A stretch of DNA of 64,000 nucleotides, taken from contig JAGXGZ010000050.1 in NCBI GenBank assembly GCA_024636495.1, positions 112,276 to 176,275 on the forward strand, given 5' to 3'. The notes beneath the pieces are model-generated. The model did no database searches. It was not told the DNA's origin and saw only the letters and a program-made list of their open reading frames with translations. Shown piece by piece: positions 48,074-58,083 of this stretch; the stretch's first letter is position 1, and every line of letters starts with the position of its first letter. The position numbers were made by a program, and so were the translations under genes. The stretch is from Roseobacter sp. Lineage in GTDB: Bacteria; Pseudomonadota; Alphaproteobacteria; Rhodobacterales; Rhodobacteraceae.

Positions 48074-48778
48074 ATGCAGCATGTTATGACTTGGATGGAC
48101 CGCATCGCCCTGTTTGGGCCTATCGATTTCGCCGCCGTTGCTGGCATTTTCATCCTATGGTTTGGCCTTGGCTTGGTGATCGAGCACGCAGGAACCAAGC
48201 GACCCTCTGTGTCACAGCTTATGGCACAGTATCGGCGCGAGTGGATGGTGCAGATGATCACCAGACAACCGCGCATATTCGATGCACAGATTTTAAGCAC
48301 CCTTCGGCAAAGTACTGCCTTTTTTGCTTCGACCAGTGTGATCGCCTTGGGCGGAACTTTGGCGCTTATGGGAAATTCCGAACGCCTTGCCACCGTAGTC
48401 GAGGATTTGGCCCTGACCGATCTGCCCACAATCGTATGGGAGATTAAAATGCTCTTGCCGCTGTTCTTTCTGACGAACGGGTTTTTGAAGTTTGTCTGGT
48501 CAAACCGCCTGTTCGGTTACTGTTCGGTTTTGATGGCGGCGGTGCCGAACGATGTAGACGACCCTCGCGCGCTCAAGCTCGCCTCGAAAGCGGCCGAGAT
48601 CAACATTACGGCAGCACGTGGATTCAACCGGGGGCTGCGGTCACTGTATTTTGCGCTCGCTAGTCTAAGCTGGCTGATCGCGCCACATGCGTTGGCTTTT
48701 GCCGCAATCGTGACCGTCACAATCGTTTGGCGGCGCGAATTCACCTCGCAGTCCCGGCGCATCCTATTGGAAAAGTAG
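48074..48778 (+). CDS. DUF599-family membrane protein
   Basis: A 234-residue protein with about four hydrophobic helices: near the N-terminus, near 80-100, 120-145 and at the C-terminus (190-220). The MAQYRREWMVQMITRQPRIFDAQIL segment fits DUF599 (also called YoaT-like). Function unknown. Starts at 48074, 48086 and 48095 are all possible; none has a clear ribosome site. Divergent from glcD across 69 bases. Confidence 0.75.
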   Translation: MQHVMTWMDRIALFGPIDFAAVAGIFILWFGLGLVIEHAGTKRPSVSQLMAQYRREWMVQMITRQPRIFDAQILSTLRQSTAFFASTSVIALGGTLALMGNSERLATVVEDLALTDLPTIVWEIKMLLPLFFLTNGFLKFVWSNRLFGYCSVLMAAVPNDVDDPRALKLASKAAEINITAARGFNRGLRSLYFALASLSWLIAPHALAFAAIVTVTIVWRREFTSQSRRILLEK

Positions 48779-48821
48779 GAATACTAGTCTATGTATGATT
48801 TTTAACTGGATCGGTGAAAAC

Positions 48822-49178
48822 ATGTTTAAGACTGGCCTTACCATTGCATTTCTTTTGATCGCCCAAAGCGCTGCGGCAGATAATGCAGAGATCAAGAACG
48901 TCCGCGCCAGCCAATCCGGGGGCCTTTGGACTTTTGACGTAACCATTACCCACGAAGACGCGGGTTGGGACCATTTTGCGGATGCATGGCGCATTCTTGA
49001 TATGTCGGGCAATCAACTTGCCATCCGCGAGCTTATTCATCCACATGTCGACGAGCAGCCGTTGACCCGCTCACTTTCGGGAATCGCTCTGCCAGAGGGG
49101 ACCACGCAAGTCGGCGTTCAGGTCCGTGATACGGTGGCGGGCTGGGCACCTGGCGTCACAACTGTTGATCTAAAATAG
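48822..49178 (+). CDS. Small exported protein of unknown function
   Basis: A 118-residue protein with a signal peptide (1-19, ending in Ala-Ala-Ala). The mature part looks like an immunoglobulin-like beta domain (FDVTITHEDAGWDHFADAWRIL and VGVQVRDTVAGW). I do not assign a function. ATG 48822 has GGTGA 5-6 bases upstream; an earlier ATG at 48795 lacks a ribosome site and places extra residues before the signal. Confidence 0.65.
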   Translation: MFKTGLTIAFLLIAQSAAADNAEIKNVRASQSGGLWTFDVTITHEDAGWDHFADAWRILDMSGNQLAIRELIHPHVDEQPLTRSLSGIALPEGTTQVGVQVRDTVAGWAPGVTTVDLK

Positions 49179-49180
49179 CA

Positions 49181-49651
49181 TCAGCTCCGGTGATACGGAC
49201 CACCTGACAGGATAGAGGCCGCGCGGTAAAGCTGTTCGGCCAGCATCACACGCACCAGCATGTGCGGCCAAACCATCTTGCCAAATGATATCGCGTGATC
49301 TGCGTCTTGGCGCAGATCTTTGGCTATGCCATCCGCCCCCCCGATTACGAAGGCCACGTCGCCGCGGCCTTGATCGCGCCAGCCGCCAAGTCTGTTTGCA
49401 AAATCAGGCGACGTTTCTACGCGCCCGCGTTCGTCCAGAACACATATCAGCGACCCATCGGGGACCGCACGACGCAGCAAAGCCGCCTCGGCCGCCATGC
49501 CACCGTTTTTCTTATCTTCGACTTCCAGGATTTGTGCTGGCCCAAGGCCCAAGGCGCGACCTGTTCGGTCGAACCGTTTGAGGTAGTCATCGATCAGATC
49601 TTTTTCGGGTCCGGAGCGCAAACGCCCGACCACGCAGATATGAACACGCAT
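49181..49651 (-). CDS. rlmH: 23S rRNA (pseudouridine1915-N3)-methyltransferase RlmH
   Basis: A 156-residue SPOUT-class methyltransferase. The VIGGADGI knot segment and the C-terminal [20 protein letters not shown] are diagnostic; the terminal Tyr-His-Arg is the family signature. It methylates pseudouridine 1915 in helix 69 of 23S rRNA. rsfS lies 21 bases upstream on the same strand, a conserved neighbourhood. Confidence 0.95.
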   Translation of the reverse strand: MRVHICVVGRLRSGPEKDLIDDYLKRFDRTGRALGLGPAQILEVEDKKNGGMAAEAALLRRAVPDGSLICVLDERGRVETSPDFANRLGGWRDQGRGDVAFVIGGADGIAKDLRQDADHAISFGKMVWPHMLVRVMLAEQLYRAASILSGGPYHRS

Positions 49652-49672
49652 CTCGACTAAGCCCGTTTGGGC

Positions 49673-50053
49673 TTAGTGTGGCATAACGGCTGGTGGTTCA
49701 GGTGTGTCTGTTGGCATCCACATCTTTTCCAGCTGATAAAACTCGCGCACTTCCGGCCGGAAGACATGAACGATCACATCGCCCGTGTCGATCAAGACCC
49801 AGTCGCCTGTGTCTTTACCTTCAACGCGCGGGGTGCGGTCGTACTCGTCTTTGACCATCTGCGACAGCTTTTCCGCGATCGAAGATACCTGACGCGAAGA
49901 CCGACCCGTGCACACAACCATATAGTCGCCGATTGCCGTTTTGCCGCGCAGATCAATCTGCACGATTTCTTCGGCTTTGTCGTCGTCAAGTTGGGTCAAG
50001 ATCGAGGCCAGCAGCGCGTCGCTTGAGGTTACATCTGTATCAGCAACCATCAT
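49673..50053 (-). CDS. rsfS: Ribosome silencing factor RsfS
   Basis: A 126-residue RsfS/Iojap protein. The KAEEIVQIDLRGKTAIGDYMVVCTGRSSRQVSSIAEKL and LKVKT-type middle are diagnostic. It binds ribosomal protein L14 and blocks subunit joining under nutrient limitation. Two adjacent ATGs (50053 and 50050) may start it. Upstream is a non-coding 150-base gap before the flavin reductase gene. Confidence 0.93.
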   Translation of the reverse strand: MMVADTDVTSSDALLASILTQLDDDKAEEIVQIDLRGKTAIGDYMVVCTGRSSRQVSSIAEKLSQMVKDEYDRTPRVEGKDTGDWVLIDTGDVIVHVFRPEVREFYQLEKMWMPTDTPEPPAVMPH

Positions 50054-50206
50054 TGATACCTGCGCAGGTGCAGTTGGTGCTGCATTTGAGAGAGTAGACA
50101 GGACATTGTCCTCCTTTAGGCGCGCCGACAGTCCCCCGGCGCTGGGGATAATTTAGAATATGCGCACATGCGTGAAATTTCAATGACAAGCAACCCTGAC
50201 AAGCGC

Positions 50207-50878
50207 TTACCAGCCGTCTTCTGTGACAATGCTGCCTTCTTTGGCGCCAAGATCTCGCAAGGCGTCCCGCATGGCATCGACAAAACCACCCGGCCCGCAC
50301 AGATAAAACATCTGATCAAAATCGCTTATTTCCTTTTCCAGAAAGGATTTGTCGATCTTACCGCTGTGCAATGCATCAGACTTTTCATCGGTAACGGCAA
50401 AGATTGTCCTTAGCCCCTGCATCGCTTCCCACTGGCCACGCATGATGATGTCTTTCTCAGTCTTGTTGGAAAAAATCAGGGTCGAACCCTCAAGATTGCC
50501 ATCAAGCGCGCGTTTTTTAAGAATCGGTATGAAGGGCGTGATCCCCGCGCCTGCTGCCAAAAATACACCCGGTCCGTGATCTTTTATCGCGCCAAACGGG
50601 CCGTCGATGGTCAGTTCGGCACCCGGTTCCAACGTGGCAAGCTGTTCTGTCACCCCGTTGTGGTCCGGATAGGTTTTGATGACGAATTCCAAATCATCAT
50701 CCGACGGCATCGACGTAAACGTGAAAGGACGACCCTCGTCTTTCCAACCGTCTTTCTGGATGGCAATTTCTGCGGCCTGACCAGGTTCAAAAGTCATCCC
50801 TTCGGGGCGGCTGAACACATAGTGGTTTGTATCATGCGTCACGGCTGTCTTGGCTTTGAGCGTTATCTTATCGGGCAT
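50207..50878 (-). CDS. FAD/NAD(P)-binding oxidoreductase (ferredoxin-reductase fold)
   Basis: A 223-residue protein with the two-domain fold of ferredoxin-NADP reductases: an N-terminal FAD barrel (about 1-100, GRPFTFTSMP flavin loop) and a nucleotide domain with AAGAGITPFIPIL and CGPGGFVDAM. No iron-sulfur motif. Substrate partner unknown; it may reduce a flavodoxin or ferredoxin. Confidence 0.88.
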   Translation of the reverse strand: MPDKITLKAKTAVTHDTNHYVFSRPEGMTFEPGQAAEIAIQKDGWKDEGRPFTFTSMPSDDDLEFVIKTYPDHNGVTEQLATLEPGAELTIDGPFGAIKDHGPGVFLAAGAGITPFIPILKKRALDGNLEGSTLIFSNKTEKDIIMRGQWEAMQGLRTIFAVTDEKSDALHSGKIDKSFLEKEISDFDQMFYLCGPGGFVDAMRDALRDLGAKEGSIVTEDGW

Positions 50879-50939
50879 TTCAGTCTCCTTTAAAGAAACT
50901 ACCCGCTACCCCCTCGCTAGGTTCCGACACACCGCTGCG

Positions 50940-51671
50940 TCAACTTCCCGCATCACCACTGAACAGATCACGCCAGCCTTTGTCCAAAGCTGCCACAGCG
51001 CTTGGGTCTACTTTTTCAACGTCTTCCCAGTAGCGACCCGTTGGCGTGTAATAGCCCAGTGCGTCTTCTTTCTCTCGCAGTGCCGCATATCGGGCGCGGT
51101 CCAGATCCAGACTGAAGCGACGGTTGCGCAACCCTTGAGGCTTGGCACGGGGAAACAGCAAGGCAGAGGGGTCTTCGGACAGATTCACGCAGGCACAGCC
51201 CTGTTCTGCGGCAACCAACGCCAGTCTGGCGGATTTCGCACCAAGATCGCGCAAGGTAATATCATCGCGCAGCGGATCCGCCGTGCCCGTTCCATAAAAA
51301 TGCGTATTACCGGATTTAGGGTAAACCATATCGCAGCCCATGAATGCCAAGACTGTAGGACGCAATGCCGACAGCGCCCAATAGGCGGTCGTGTAGGCCA
51401 TCGTCCCCCCTGCATAAACAAATCCGCCAAAACCGTTTTGCGCAGGGACGAACGCGTCTGCATCAACCAGCTTTTGATCAGGCCCTACGGTTTCGGGCAT
51501 CCGGTCGGCAGGAAAGTCTTCGGGATAAACCAGTGCGTTCCAGTCAGGGCGGACGCGCCATGCGTTGTTCATCACAACGATATGGTCAAACCAATCGGCG
51601 GGCCAAGTCTGGCTGGCCATCACATTCGGGCCACTGCCCAAGATCAAAACAACTGTTTGCTTATCCATCAT
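50940..51671 (-). CDS. Unidentified protein with nucleotide-sugar-like N-terminus
   Basis: A 243-residue soluble protein. It opens with VVLILGSGPNVMA, a Rossmann-like first strand and glycine loop, and has NNAWRVRP and GFGGFVYAGGTMAY segments and GCDMVYP. The general layout recalls GT42 sialyltransferase-like or DUF115-type proteins, but I do not recognise the family with confidence. No signal or membrane segment. It lies between the flavin reductase and MscS genes. Confidence 0.6.
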   Translation of the reverse strand: MMDKQTVVLILGSGPNVMASQTWPADWFDHIVVMNNAWRVRPDWNALVYPEDFPADRMPETVGPDQKLVDADAFVPAQNGFGGFVYAGGTMAYTTAYWALSALRPTVLAFMGCDMVYPKSGNTHFYGTGTADPLRDDITLRDLGAKSARLALVAAEQGCACVNLSEDPSALLFPRAKPQGLRNRRFSLDLDRARYAALREKEDALGYYTPTGRYWEDVEKVDPSAVAALDKGWRDLFSGDAGS

Positions 51672-51760
51672 CGGGCTGACCCCTCCGTTACCGCACTGGT
51701 ACGTAGAAACGATACGGCACTACGCAAGTTCAAGATAGGCCATCACAAAACTTCGGCAAG

Positions 51761-53086
51761 TCAGCTTTCGGCAGTTAGCGGCTTGGCGTCACCAAGCAAC
51801 TTGACTTCGCGCTGCGGGAACGGAATCGAAATGTCGTGTTCCTTGAACGTATCCCAAAGCGCCAGATAGACGTTGCCGCGAATATTGGTCAAACCGCCGG
51901 TCGGGTCCTTGATCCAGAACCTCAGAATATAATCCACACTGCTGTCGCCAAAGCCTACGATGTGGCAAACGGGTGCCTTGAACCCCAGCACACGGTCAAC
52001 ACCTTTGGCGGCGTCAACAGCAAGCTTGCGGACCAGATGCGGATCATCACCATACGCCGTGCCAAAATAGATATCGAGCCGCACGAAATCGTTGGAATGT
52101 GACCAATTGACGACTTGGCCGGTGATCAGGTCTTCGTTCGGGATCAGGTATTCCTTGCCGTCACGGGTCACGACCGACGCATAGCGCGCGCCAAGGGTTT
52201 GAATCCATCCAAAGGTTTCGCCAAGGCTGATCACATCCCCCGGTTTGATCGACTTATCAATCAGAATGATGATGCCCGACACAAGATTCGACACGACCTT
52301 TTGCAAACCAAAACCAAGGCCCACACCAATGGCACCCGACAACACGGCAAGCCCCGTGAGGTCGATTCCCACGGCCTTTACCCCCATAAAGAACGCGATA
52401 CCATAAAAGGTCAGTTGAACGCCCTTGACGGCAAGCACCTGCATTGACGGGCTGATATCTTCATTCTTGCGAATGGTCGATGCCGTCGCCTGACTGATGA
52501 TCCGCGCCACGGAAAACAGCATGCCGATCACAACCAACGCTGTAATCACAGTAAGAACAGACAGCCGGAAATCGCCCACATGCAGGGCGAGTCTGTCAAG
52601 AAACGCAGAAACGCTGTCGACGACGTTCAGAAAATATAGGGTTGCATAGATCCAAAGGCCCCACGTCACCAGCCGCCGCATGGGTCGGTTGCGCACCAGT
52701 CGGGCGGCAAATGCGATACACACCCACACCGCAACCAAGGCCGCAAAGATGCCGATAAGATAGGACCGCGACGGCCACGTGAGGTTCTGCATTACCAGAT
52801 AGATAAGGCCCGAAAGTGTCGTGAACCAAATCAGCCCCAGCCGGCGCTTGATCTGGACGACCATCCGCAATTGCCATTTGGACCAGCCCTCGTAACTGCG
52901 TACCCACGCCTGAACCCAGTTGCCCGACATGTGATGCAGCGCCCAGGATGCAAGTGCTACCGCGATCAGGATAATGACTTGATACTGACGCCAACCCGGT
53001 TGCAGCAATCCTTCGACAAGGCTGACGCCCCCGGAAATCAACGCCTGCATGCTTTCTGTAAAAGAGATGAAGGGATCAGGGTTCAT
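51761..53086 (-). CDS. MscS-family mechanosensitive channel
   Basis: A 441-residue inner-membrane channel. About five hydrophobic helices precede the pore-lining helix (VLSGAIGVGLGFGLQKV, with the conserved glycine-rich Gly/Ala pattern), followed by the beta domain (GDVISLGETFGWIQTLGARYASVVTRDGKEYLIPNEDLI). It opens on membrane tension during hypo-osmotic shock. Divergent from leuC. Confidence 0.93.
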   Translation of the reverse strand: MNPDPFISFTESMQALISGGVSLVEGLLQPGWRQYQVIILIAVALASWALHHMSGNWVQAWVRSYEGWSKWQLRMVVQIKRRLGLIWFTTLSGLIYLVMQNLTWPSRSYLIGIFAALVAVWVCIAFAARLVRNRPMRRLVTWGLWIYATLYFLNVVDSVSAFLDRLALHVGDFRLSVLTVITALVVIGMLFSVARIISQATASTIRKNEDISPSMQVLAVKGVQLTFYGIAFFMGVKAVGIDLTGLAVLSGAIGVGLGFGLQKVVSNLVSGIIILIDKSIKPGDVISLGETFGWIQTLGARYASVVTRDGKEYLIPNEDLITGQVVNWSHSNDFVRLDIYFGTAYGDDPHLVRKLAVDAAKGVDRVLGFKAPVCHIVGFGDSSVDYILRFWIKDPTGGLTNIRGNVYLALWDTFKEHDISIPFPQREVKLLGDAKPLTAES

Positions 53087-53431
53087 TGGGCAACTTTCGC
53101 AGACGGGTTACAGGCACATACGGTAATTTTGGGATACTCGGGCGAATTGAGCAAGCGCTGTTCCGCCAATCCTTGAACGGGCGGCCTTTTGCCAACAAAG
53201 ACTGCACCGCCCAGTGCCTCAGAATCCTTGATTACAAGCCTGAAAAGGTCTAACCAGCACTTCATGACACATGTTTCAGCAAATCTGTTCAATATATGTG
53301 ATCGCACCCGCTTGCGTGAACGTTTTTTCGGGGCGACCCATACTGTGCTGGCACGGCTATAAAGCCCCCTGCGCACCCCCGTGCATTTTCTGAACACCCC
53401 CAAACATACCTAACAAACGGGAGAGGACCTC
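53087..53431. other. mscS/leuC divergent spacer
   Basis: 345 bases with no gene I accept. The leuC end has GGAGAGGACCTC just before the ATG. A pairing GGGGC (about 53331) with GCCCC around 53361 could form a leader hairpin, but no leucine-rich leader peptide was evident, so attenuation is not supported. Confidence 0.4.
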
Positions 53432-54838
53432 ATGTCCCCCAAAACGCTCTATGATAAAATCTGGGATGCGCATGTTGCGCATGAAGCCGACGATGGCACG
53501 TGCTTGCTGTATATCGACCGCCATCTGGTCCACGAAGTAACCAGCCCGCAGGCCTTTGAAGGCTTGCGCATGACAGGTCGCACTGTGCGCGCGCCCGACA
53601 AAACCATCGCTGTGCCTGATCACAACGTTCCCACCACGCTGGACCGCGCCAATGCCAGTACCATGACGGAAGACAGCCGCATTCAGGTCGAAGCGCTGGA
53701 CACCAACGCCAAGGAATTCGGCCTGCATTATTACCCCGTGTCCGACGTGCGCCAAGGCATCGTGCATATCGTCGGCCCCGAGCAAGGCTGGACCTTGCCC
53801 GGCATGACCGTCGTGTGCGGTGACAGCCACACTGCCACCCACGGTGCGTTCGGCGCGCTGGCCCACGGCATCGGCACCTCAGAGGTTGAGCATGTCCTGG
53901 CCACGCAAACGCTGATCCAGAAGAAATCGAAGAACTTTAAGGTTGAGATCACCGGCAAACTGACGACCGGCGTAACCGCCAAGGACATAACCATGCATGT
54001 CATCGGCCAGACTGGCACCGCTGGCGGCACCGGCTATGTCATCGAATATTGCGGCGAAGCGATCCGTGATCTGTCGATGGAAGGCCGCATGACTGTCTGC
54101 AACATGGCGATTGAGGGCGGCGCACGCGCAGGCCTAATTGCGCCGGACGAGAAGACTTTTGAATATTGCATGGGCCGCCCCCACGCCCCGAAAGGCGCGC
54201 AATGGGAGGCCGCTTTGGCGTGGTGGAAAACGCTTTATTCCGATGATGACGCGCATTGGGACAAGGTGTTGACGATTGATGCCGCAGATATTGCGCCTTC
54301 CGTCACATGGGGCACCTCGCCCGAGGATGTTCTGCCAATCACCGCAGCCGTCCCCGCCGCGACAGACTTCAAAGGCGGCAAGGTTGATGCGGCAAAGCGG
54401 TCTATCGACTATATGGGCCTGACCGAAGGCATGGCGCTGACCGATATCGAAATCGACACCGTCTTTATCGGGTCCTGCACCAATGGCCGCATCGAAGATT
54501 TGCGCGCCGCAGCGGCAATTCTGAAGGGCAAAAAGATCAAGGACGGGATGCGCGCCATGATCGTGCCCGGTTCGGGCCTTGTACGCGCTCAAGCCGAAGA
54601 AGAAGGCCTTGCCGATATCTTTAAAGACGCCGGTTTCGAATGGCGTCTGGCAGGGTGTTCCATGTGTTTGGCAATGAACCCCGATCAGTTGGCACCGGGC
54701 GAGCGCTGCGCCGCGACCTCGAACCGCAACTTTGAGGGCCGTCAGGGCCGGGGCGGACGCACCCATCTGATGTCACCCGCGATGGCGGCTGCGGCTGCAA
54801 TCACGGGCCGTCTGACCGATGTGCGCGAGATGATGTAA
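53432..54838 (+). CDS. leuC: 3-isopropylmalate dehydratase large subunit
   Basis: A 468-residue aconitase-family protein. The cluster ligands of the [4Fe-4S] centre are Cys349 (GSCTNGR), Cys409 and Cys412 (GCSMC). With LeuD it isomerises 2- to 3-isopropylmalate in leucine synthesis. GGAGAGG lies about 6 bases before the ATG. Followed 46 bases later by a small Tat-signal gene, then leuD. Confidence 0.96.
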   Translation: MSPKTLYDKIWDAHVAHEADDGTCLLYIDRHLVHEVTSPQAFEGLRMTGRTVRAPDKTIAVPDHNVPTTLDRANASTMTEDSRIQVEALDTNAKEFGLHYYPVSDVRQGIVHIVGPEQGWTLPGMTVVCGDSHTATHGAFGALAHGIGTSEVEHVLATQTLIQKKSKNFKVEITGKLTTGVTAKDITMHVIGQTGTAGGTGYVIEYCGEAIRDLSMEGRMTVCNMAIEGGARAGLIAPDEKTFEYCMGRPHAPKGAQWEAALAWWKTLYSDDDAHWDKVLTIDAADIAPSVTWGTSPEDVLPITAAVPAATDFKGGKVDAAKRSIDYMGLTEGMALTDIEIDTVFIGSCTNGRIEDLRAAAAILKGKKIKDGMRAMIVPGSGLVRAQAEEEGLADIFKDAGFEWRLAGCSMCLAMNPDQLAPGERCAATSNRNFEGRQGRGGRTHLMSPAMAAAAAITGRLTDVREMM

Positions 54839-54884
54839 GGTTTTGGCAAGGGTTCAGGCCCTTGCCAAACAAAAGGACAAAAGC

Positions 54885-55295
54885 ATGCACAGACGCAATT
54901 TTCTATCCATGATTGGCGCGGCCAGCTTGACCCCTATGTTGCCTGCCATCGGTGCCTCGGCACCGGCGGCGGCGATGGCGGGCAGCTATAACCGCTATCA
55001 ATACGGGCTGGCCGTTTTCCATGCCCGTACGCGCATTGGATTGAACGCAAGCGATCTGATTGCCAAGCTTCGGGTTAATCCGGTGCAGGCGCATGCGATG
55101 ATGGGGGAAATGTCAGCCTCCGGCATCTTGACCCGCGGCGTTTCCGGCGCGGTCAGCGTGTCCTCGAACCGCATCACATCCAAACCATACGTGCGCAAAG
55201 CGCTTCGTCAGATGATTGACGGCACGTGTGACGCACCCGATGAACAAACCGCAGAAAAACAGTCTGACGGTTCCAACACTGGAGTTCAGCAATGA
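54885..55295 (+). CDS. Small Tat-signal protein between leuC and leuD
   Basis: A 136-residue protein starting with a twin-arginine-like motif, RRNFLSMIG at residues 3-11, then a hydrophobic stretch and an AAAMA cleavage region near 32. The mature part is about 100 residues, with Tyr-rich RYQYGLAVF and conserved-looking [11 protein letters not shown]. The end is Gln/Ser/Asp-rich. I do not recognise the family. AAAGGAC precedes the ATG; the stop overlaps the leuD start by four bases, so it is translationally coupled to leuD. Confidence 0.7.
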   Translation: MHRRNFLSMIGAASLTPMLPAIGASAPAAAMAGSYNRYQYGLAVFHARTRIGLNASDLIAKLRVNPVQAHAMMGEMSASGILTRGVSGAVSVSSNRITSKPYVRKALRQMIDGTCDAPDEQTAEKQSDGSNTGVQQ

Positions 55296-55897
55296 ACAAA
55301 TTCACCACGCTTAGCGGCATTGCCGCGCCCCTGCCCTTGATCAACATCGACACAGATATGATCATCCCCAAGCAGTTTTTGAAAACCATCAAGCGCTCAG
55401 GCCTTGGTGTGAACCTGTTTGACGAAATGCGCTATGATGATGACCGCAACGAGATCCCCGATTTCGTCTTGAACAAGCCGCAATACCGCGACGCGCAAAT
55501 CATCGTGGCGGGCGATAACTTTGGCTGCGGATCGTCTCGCGAACATGCGCCTTGGGCGATTGCGGATTTTGGCATCACCTGTGTCATCGCGCCCAGCTTT
55601 GCTGACATTTTCTATAGCAACTGCTTCAAGAACGGCATCTTGCCGATTGCCCTGCCACAAGAGCAGGTCGATGTGCTGATGAAAGACGCCGAAAAGGGTG
55701 CCAACGCCCGGATCGAGATCGATCTTGAAGCGCAGACGATCACCAGTTCGGACGGTGAGGTTTTCACCTTCGAGGTCGACGCCTTTAAAAAGCACTGCCT
55801 GATGAACGGCTTGGACGATATTGGTCTGACGATGGAAAAGGCCGCGTCCATCGACAGCTTTGAAGCATCCGCATCCCAAGCGCGTCCTTGGGTCTGA
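55292..55897 (+). CDS. leuD: 3-isopropylmalate dehydratase small subunit
   Basis: A 201-residue protein of the aconitase swivel-domain family. The [16 protein letters not shown] start, [16 protein letters not shown] core and [18 protein letters not shown] segments are diagnostic. Partner of LeuC. A 10-bp hairpin follows. Confidence 0.96.
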   Translation: MNKFTTLSGIAAPLPLINIDTDMIIPKQFLKTIKRSGLGVNLFDEMRYDDDRNEIPDFVLNKPQYRDAQIIVAGDNFGCGSSREHAPWAIADFGITCVIAPSFADIFYSNCFKNGILPIALPQEQVDVLMKDAEKGANARIEIDLEAQTITSSDGEVFTFEVDAFKKHCLMNGLDDIGLTMEKAASIDSFEASASQARPWV

Positions 55898-56192
55898 GGG
55901 CTGGCAAGGCTGAAATCTCCTAATTCCTGACAGTGTTGTGGGCGACATAAGCCCGCCCACAACATCTTGCGGTTCGCCTCATTTTTGACCCACCAATGAT
56001 GCAAGAACGCACCACCCTCTCCCTCAAAATGCCCCATCCTTTAATGCAAGGTAACGAAGAGGCTTGAGAACTAAGGCGAAAGAAGGCACAAATTAGGCAA
56101 CAATGAGGCAGGCCTTCCTAATCCGAGGGCATCAAGTTGGGATAAGCACGCGGCATTGAACCGTGGCTGGCCAATCTTGGAAGGGTAGTTTT
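55898..56192. other. Spacer after leuD
   Basis: 295 bases with a hairpin just after leuD (separate entry) but no gene or RNA I can support. Confidence 0.4.
55935..55963 (+). terminator. Terminator-like hairpin after leuD
   Basis: Perfect 10-bp stem GTTGTGGGCG / CGCCCACAAC around a 9-base loop, 37 bases after the stop. No T-run follows, so factor-independent activity is uncertain. Confidence 0.5.
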
Positions 56193-57041
56193 GTGATTGC
56201 ACGTATAACAGGCGCTGGCGCGCGTGGGATTCTGGTGGCGTTGTTGGTGGCCACTCCTGCGCTGATGCTTCCTAATGTCATAACCGATTCTAGCCAGATC
56301 ACCATGTTGGTGGCCTTGCTGGCCTATTTTTTGACGTTCGTCGAATATAACTCGAACTATCCCAGCATTATCGAATTCCGCGATGCCCCCCCGTTCAACA
56401 GGCTGCGCTTTGCATCGCTTTTTGCGACAGTCGTCGTCTTGACGCTCATTTTGCAGGACAAGACCAACCCCTCGGCGATATCGAACATCTTTACGTCAAT
56501 CGGGACGATCATTGGCAACGCCATGGATTTCCCCTTTTCGCCCGTTCGCATGATTGTGCTGATGCTGCCAGCGGGTGCCTCTCAGGCGTTGGTGGAGTCT
56601 GTGCGCACATCTGCGGGCATGGCCTATCTTATCTCGCTTTTGTCGATGGCTGCATTTTTGATTTTGGTGCGCGTTATGAACTGGCCTGCGCGCAGGGGTG
56701 CCTTTAACGTCTGGGTCAACCTGCCCTTGTTTGACCCGACAACGGGCGGCGACGTGATCAGCCGCCTTCAGCGCGATGCCCGCATCAACATCGCCCTTGG
56801 TTTTTTGCTGCCCTTCGTGATCCCCGCAATAGTCAAGGCAACCGCCGATCTGATAGAACCGATCACATTGCAGAACCCGCAAACCCAGATTTGGACAATC
56901 GCCGCATGGGCATTCCTTCCAGCCAGCATCATCATGCGCGGTATTGCCATGGGCAAGATCGCCGAGATGATCGGAGAAAAGCGCCGCCGCGCCTATGCCG
57001 CAGACGCAGACGCCGACAAGCCGGGTATGCAGCCAGCCTGA
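56193..57041 (+). CDS. Multi-pass membrane protein of unknown function
   Basis: A 282-residue protein with about seven hydrophobic helices (residues 8-25, 35-50, 70-85, 110-125, 140-160, 190-215, 230-255). I recognise no family. GTG 56193 is chosen because GGAAGGG lies 7 bases upstream; GTG 56163 would add ten residues. The end is acidic and Ala-rich. The next gene appears to start at CTG 57038, overlapping the stop by four bases. Confidence 0.7.
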   Translation: MIARITGAGARGILVALLVATPALMLPNVITDSSQITMLVALLAYFLTFVEYNSNYPSIIEFRDAPPFNRLRFASLFATVVVLTLILQDKTNPSAISNIFTSIGTIIGNAMDFPFSPVRMIVLMLPAGASQALVESVRTSAGMAYLISLLSMAAFLILVRVMNWPARRGAFNVWVNLPLFDPTTGGDVISRLQRDARINIALGFLLPFVIPAIVKATADLIEPITLQNPQTQIWTIAAWAFLPASIIMRGIAMGKIAEMIGEKRRRAYAADADADKPGMQPA

Positions 57042-58018
57042 TATTTTACGCTCTGCTTGTTGCCGGGCCCCTCTGGGCAGACCCGGTTCGGATCGCGACC
57101 TATAATTCGGAACTTTCGCGCGACGGTCCCGGCCTTTTGCTGCGCGACATCCTCAAAGGCGATGACGACCAGATCGCCGCTGTTATCGGGGCGATTGCAG
57201 AAGCGGAACCTGAAATACTGGTCCTTCAGGGCTTTGACTATGATCTGCAGGGCGCTGCGCTGAACGCGTTTGCAGCTGCAATTGCCAAGATCGGGCCTGA
57301 CTATCCTTTCCGGTTTGCGCTGCCCCCCAATGCGGGCCGTCAAACATCGCTTGATCTGGACGGCGACGGGAAAACCGGGGGCGCAAGGGATGCGCAGGGC
57401 TATGGCCGGTTTTTTGGTGACGGTGCGATGGCCATCCTTTCACGATATCCGATTATTGCAGAAGGCGTGCAGGACTATTCCGATCTGCTATGGCGTGACA
57501 TGCCAGATGCCATGCTGCCAGCTACCACATCGGGCCCCTTTCCATCGCCAGAGGCGCTGCAAATCCAGCGGCTATCGTCGCATGGTCATTGGGTTGTGCC
57601 AATCGCGGTGCCAAGCCTTGGCACCATTACGCTGATGACATCACATGCGACGCCTCCGGTATTTGACGGGCCAGAAGACCGCAACGGCAAGCGCAACCAT
57701 GATGAAATCATGTTCTGGGACCACTACCTGCAAGGTGTTTTTGCAAGCCCTGCAACAGAACGGTTTATCCTGCTAGGAAACATGAACCTTGACCCTGACA
57801 AGGGCGACGGGCTGAAGCCCGCGATCCTCAGCCTGCTGGAAAACCCCAAACTTCAAGACCCGCTTTTTGGCCAACCAACCGCGACCTTCGAGGGTGTGGG
57901 AGACTTGCGTGTCGATTATTTGCTGCCCTCGTCAGACTGGCGTATTTCGGCCTTTGGCAGTGTGGCAAACCCCATCGCCAGCCGCCACAGCCTGATCTGG
58001 GTCGATCTGGACCGCTAG
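57038..58018 (+). CDS. Exported endonuclease/exonuclease/phosphatase-family protein
   Basis: A 326-residue protein in the frame that opens at 56891. The EEP fold shows as VRIATYN (strand 1), EPEILVLQGFD, HGHWVVPI, MTSHATPP and NMNLDPD, then SRHSLIWVDL with the terminal catalytic His. No ATG, GTG or TTG lies where needed: in-frame ones at 56891 and 56906 would add a very Arg-rich region that is the shadow of the upstream gene. A CTG at 57038 in CTGA, overlapping the upstream stop, would begin a 16-residue hydrophobic signal ending at ...PLWA before DP. A sequencing error or CTG start are both possible. Precedes leuB. Confidence 0.75.
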   Translation: MIFYALLVAGPLWADPVRIATYNSELSRDGPGLLLRDILKGDDDQIAAVIGAIAEAEPEILVLQGFDYDLQGAALNAFAAAIAKIGPDYPFRFALPPNAGRQTSLDLDGDGKTGGARDAQGYGRFFGDGAMAILSRYPIIAEGVQDYSDLLWRDMPDAMLPATTSGPFPSPEALQIQRLSSHGHWVVPIAVPSLGTITLMTSHATPPVFDGPEDRNGKRNHDEIMFWDHYLQGVFASPATERFILLGNMNLDPDKGDGLKPAILSLLENPKLQDPLFGQPTATFEGVGDLRVDYLLPSSDWRISAFGSVANPIASRHSLIWVDLDR

Positions 58019-58083
58019 CCGTTCTTGACGCCCACAGCGGACCGCGCTAGGCCGCTAGCAACATATTTTTCAGGAGTTTCCCG

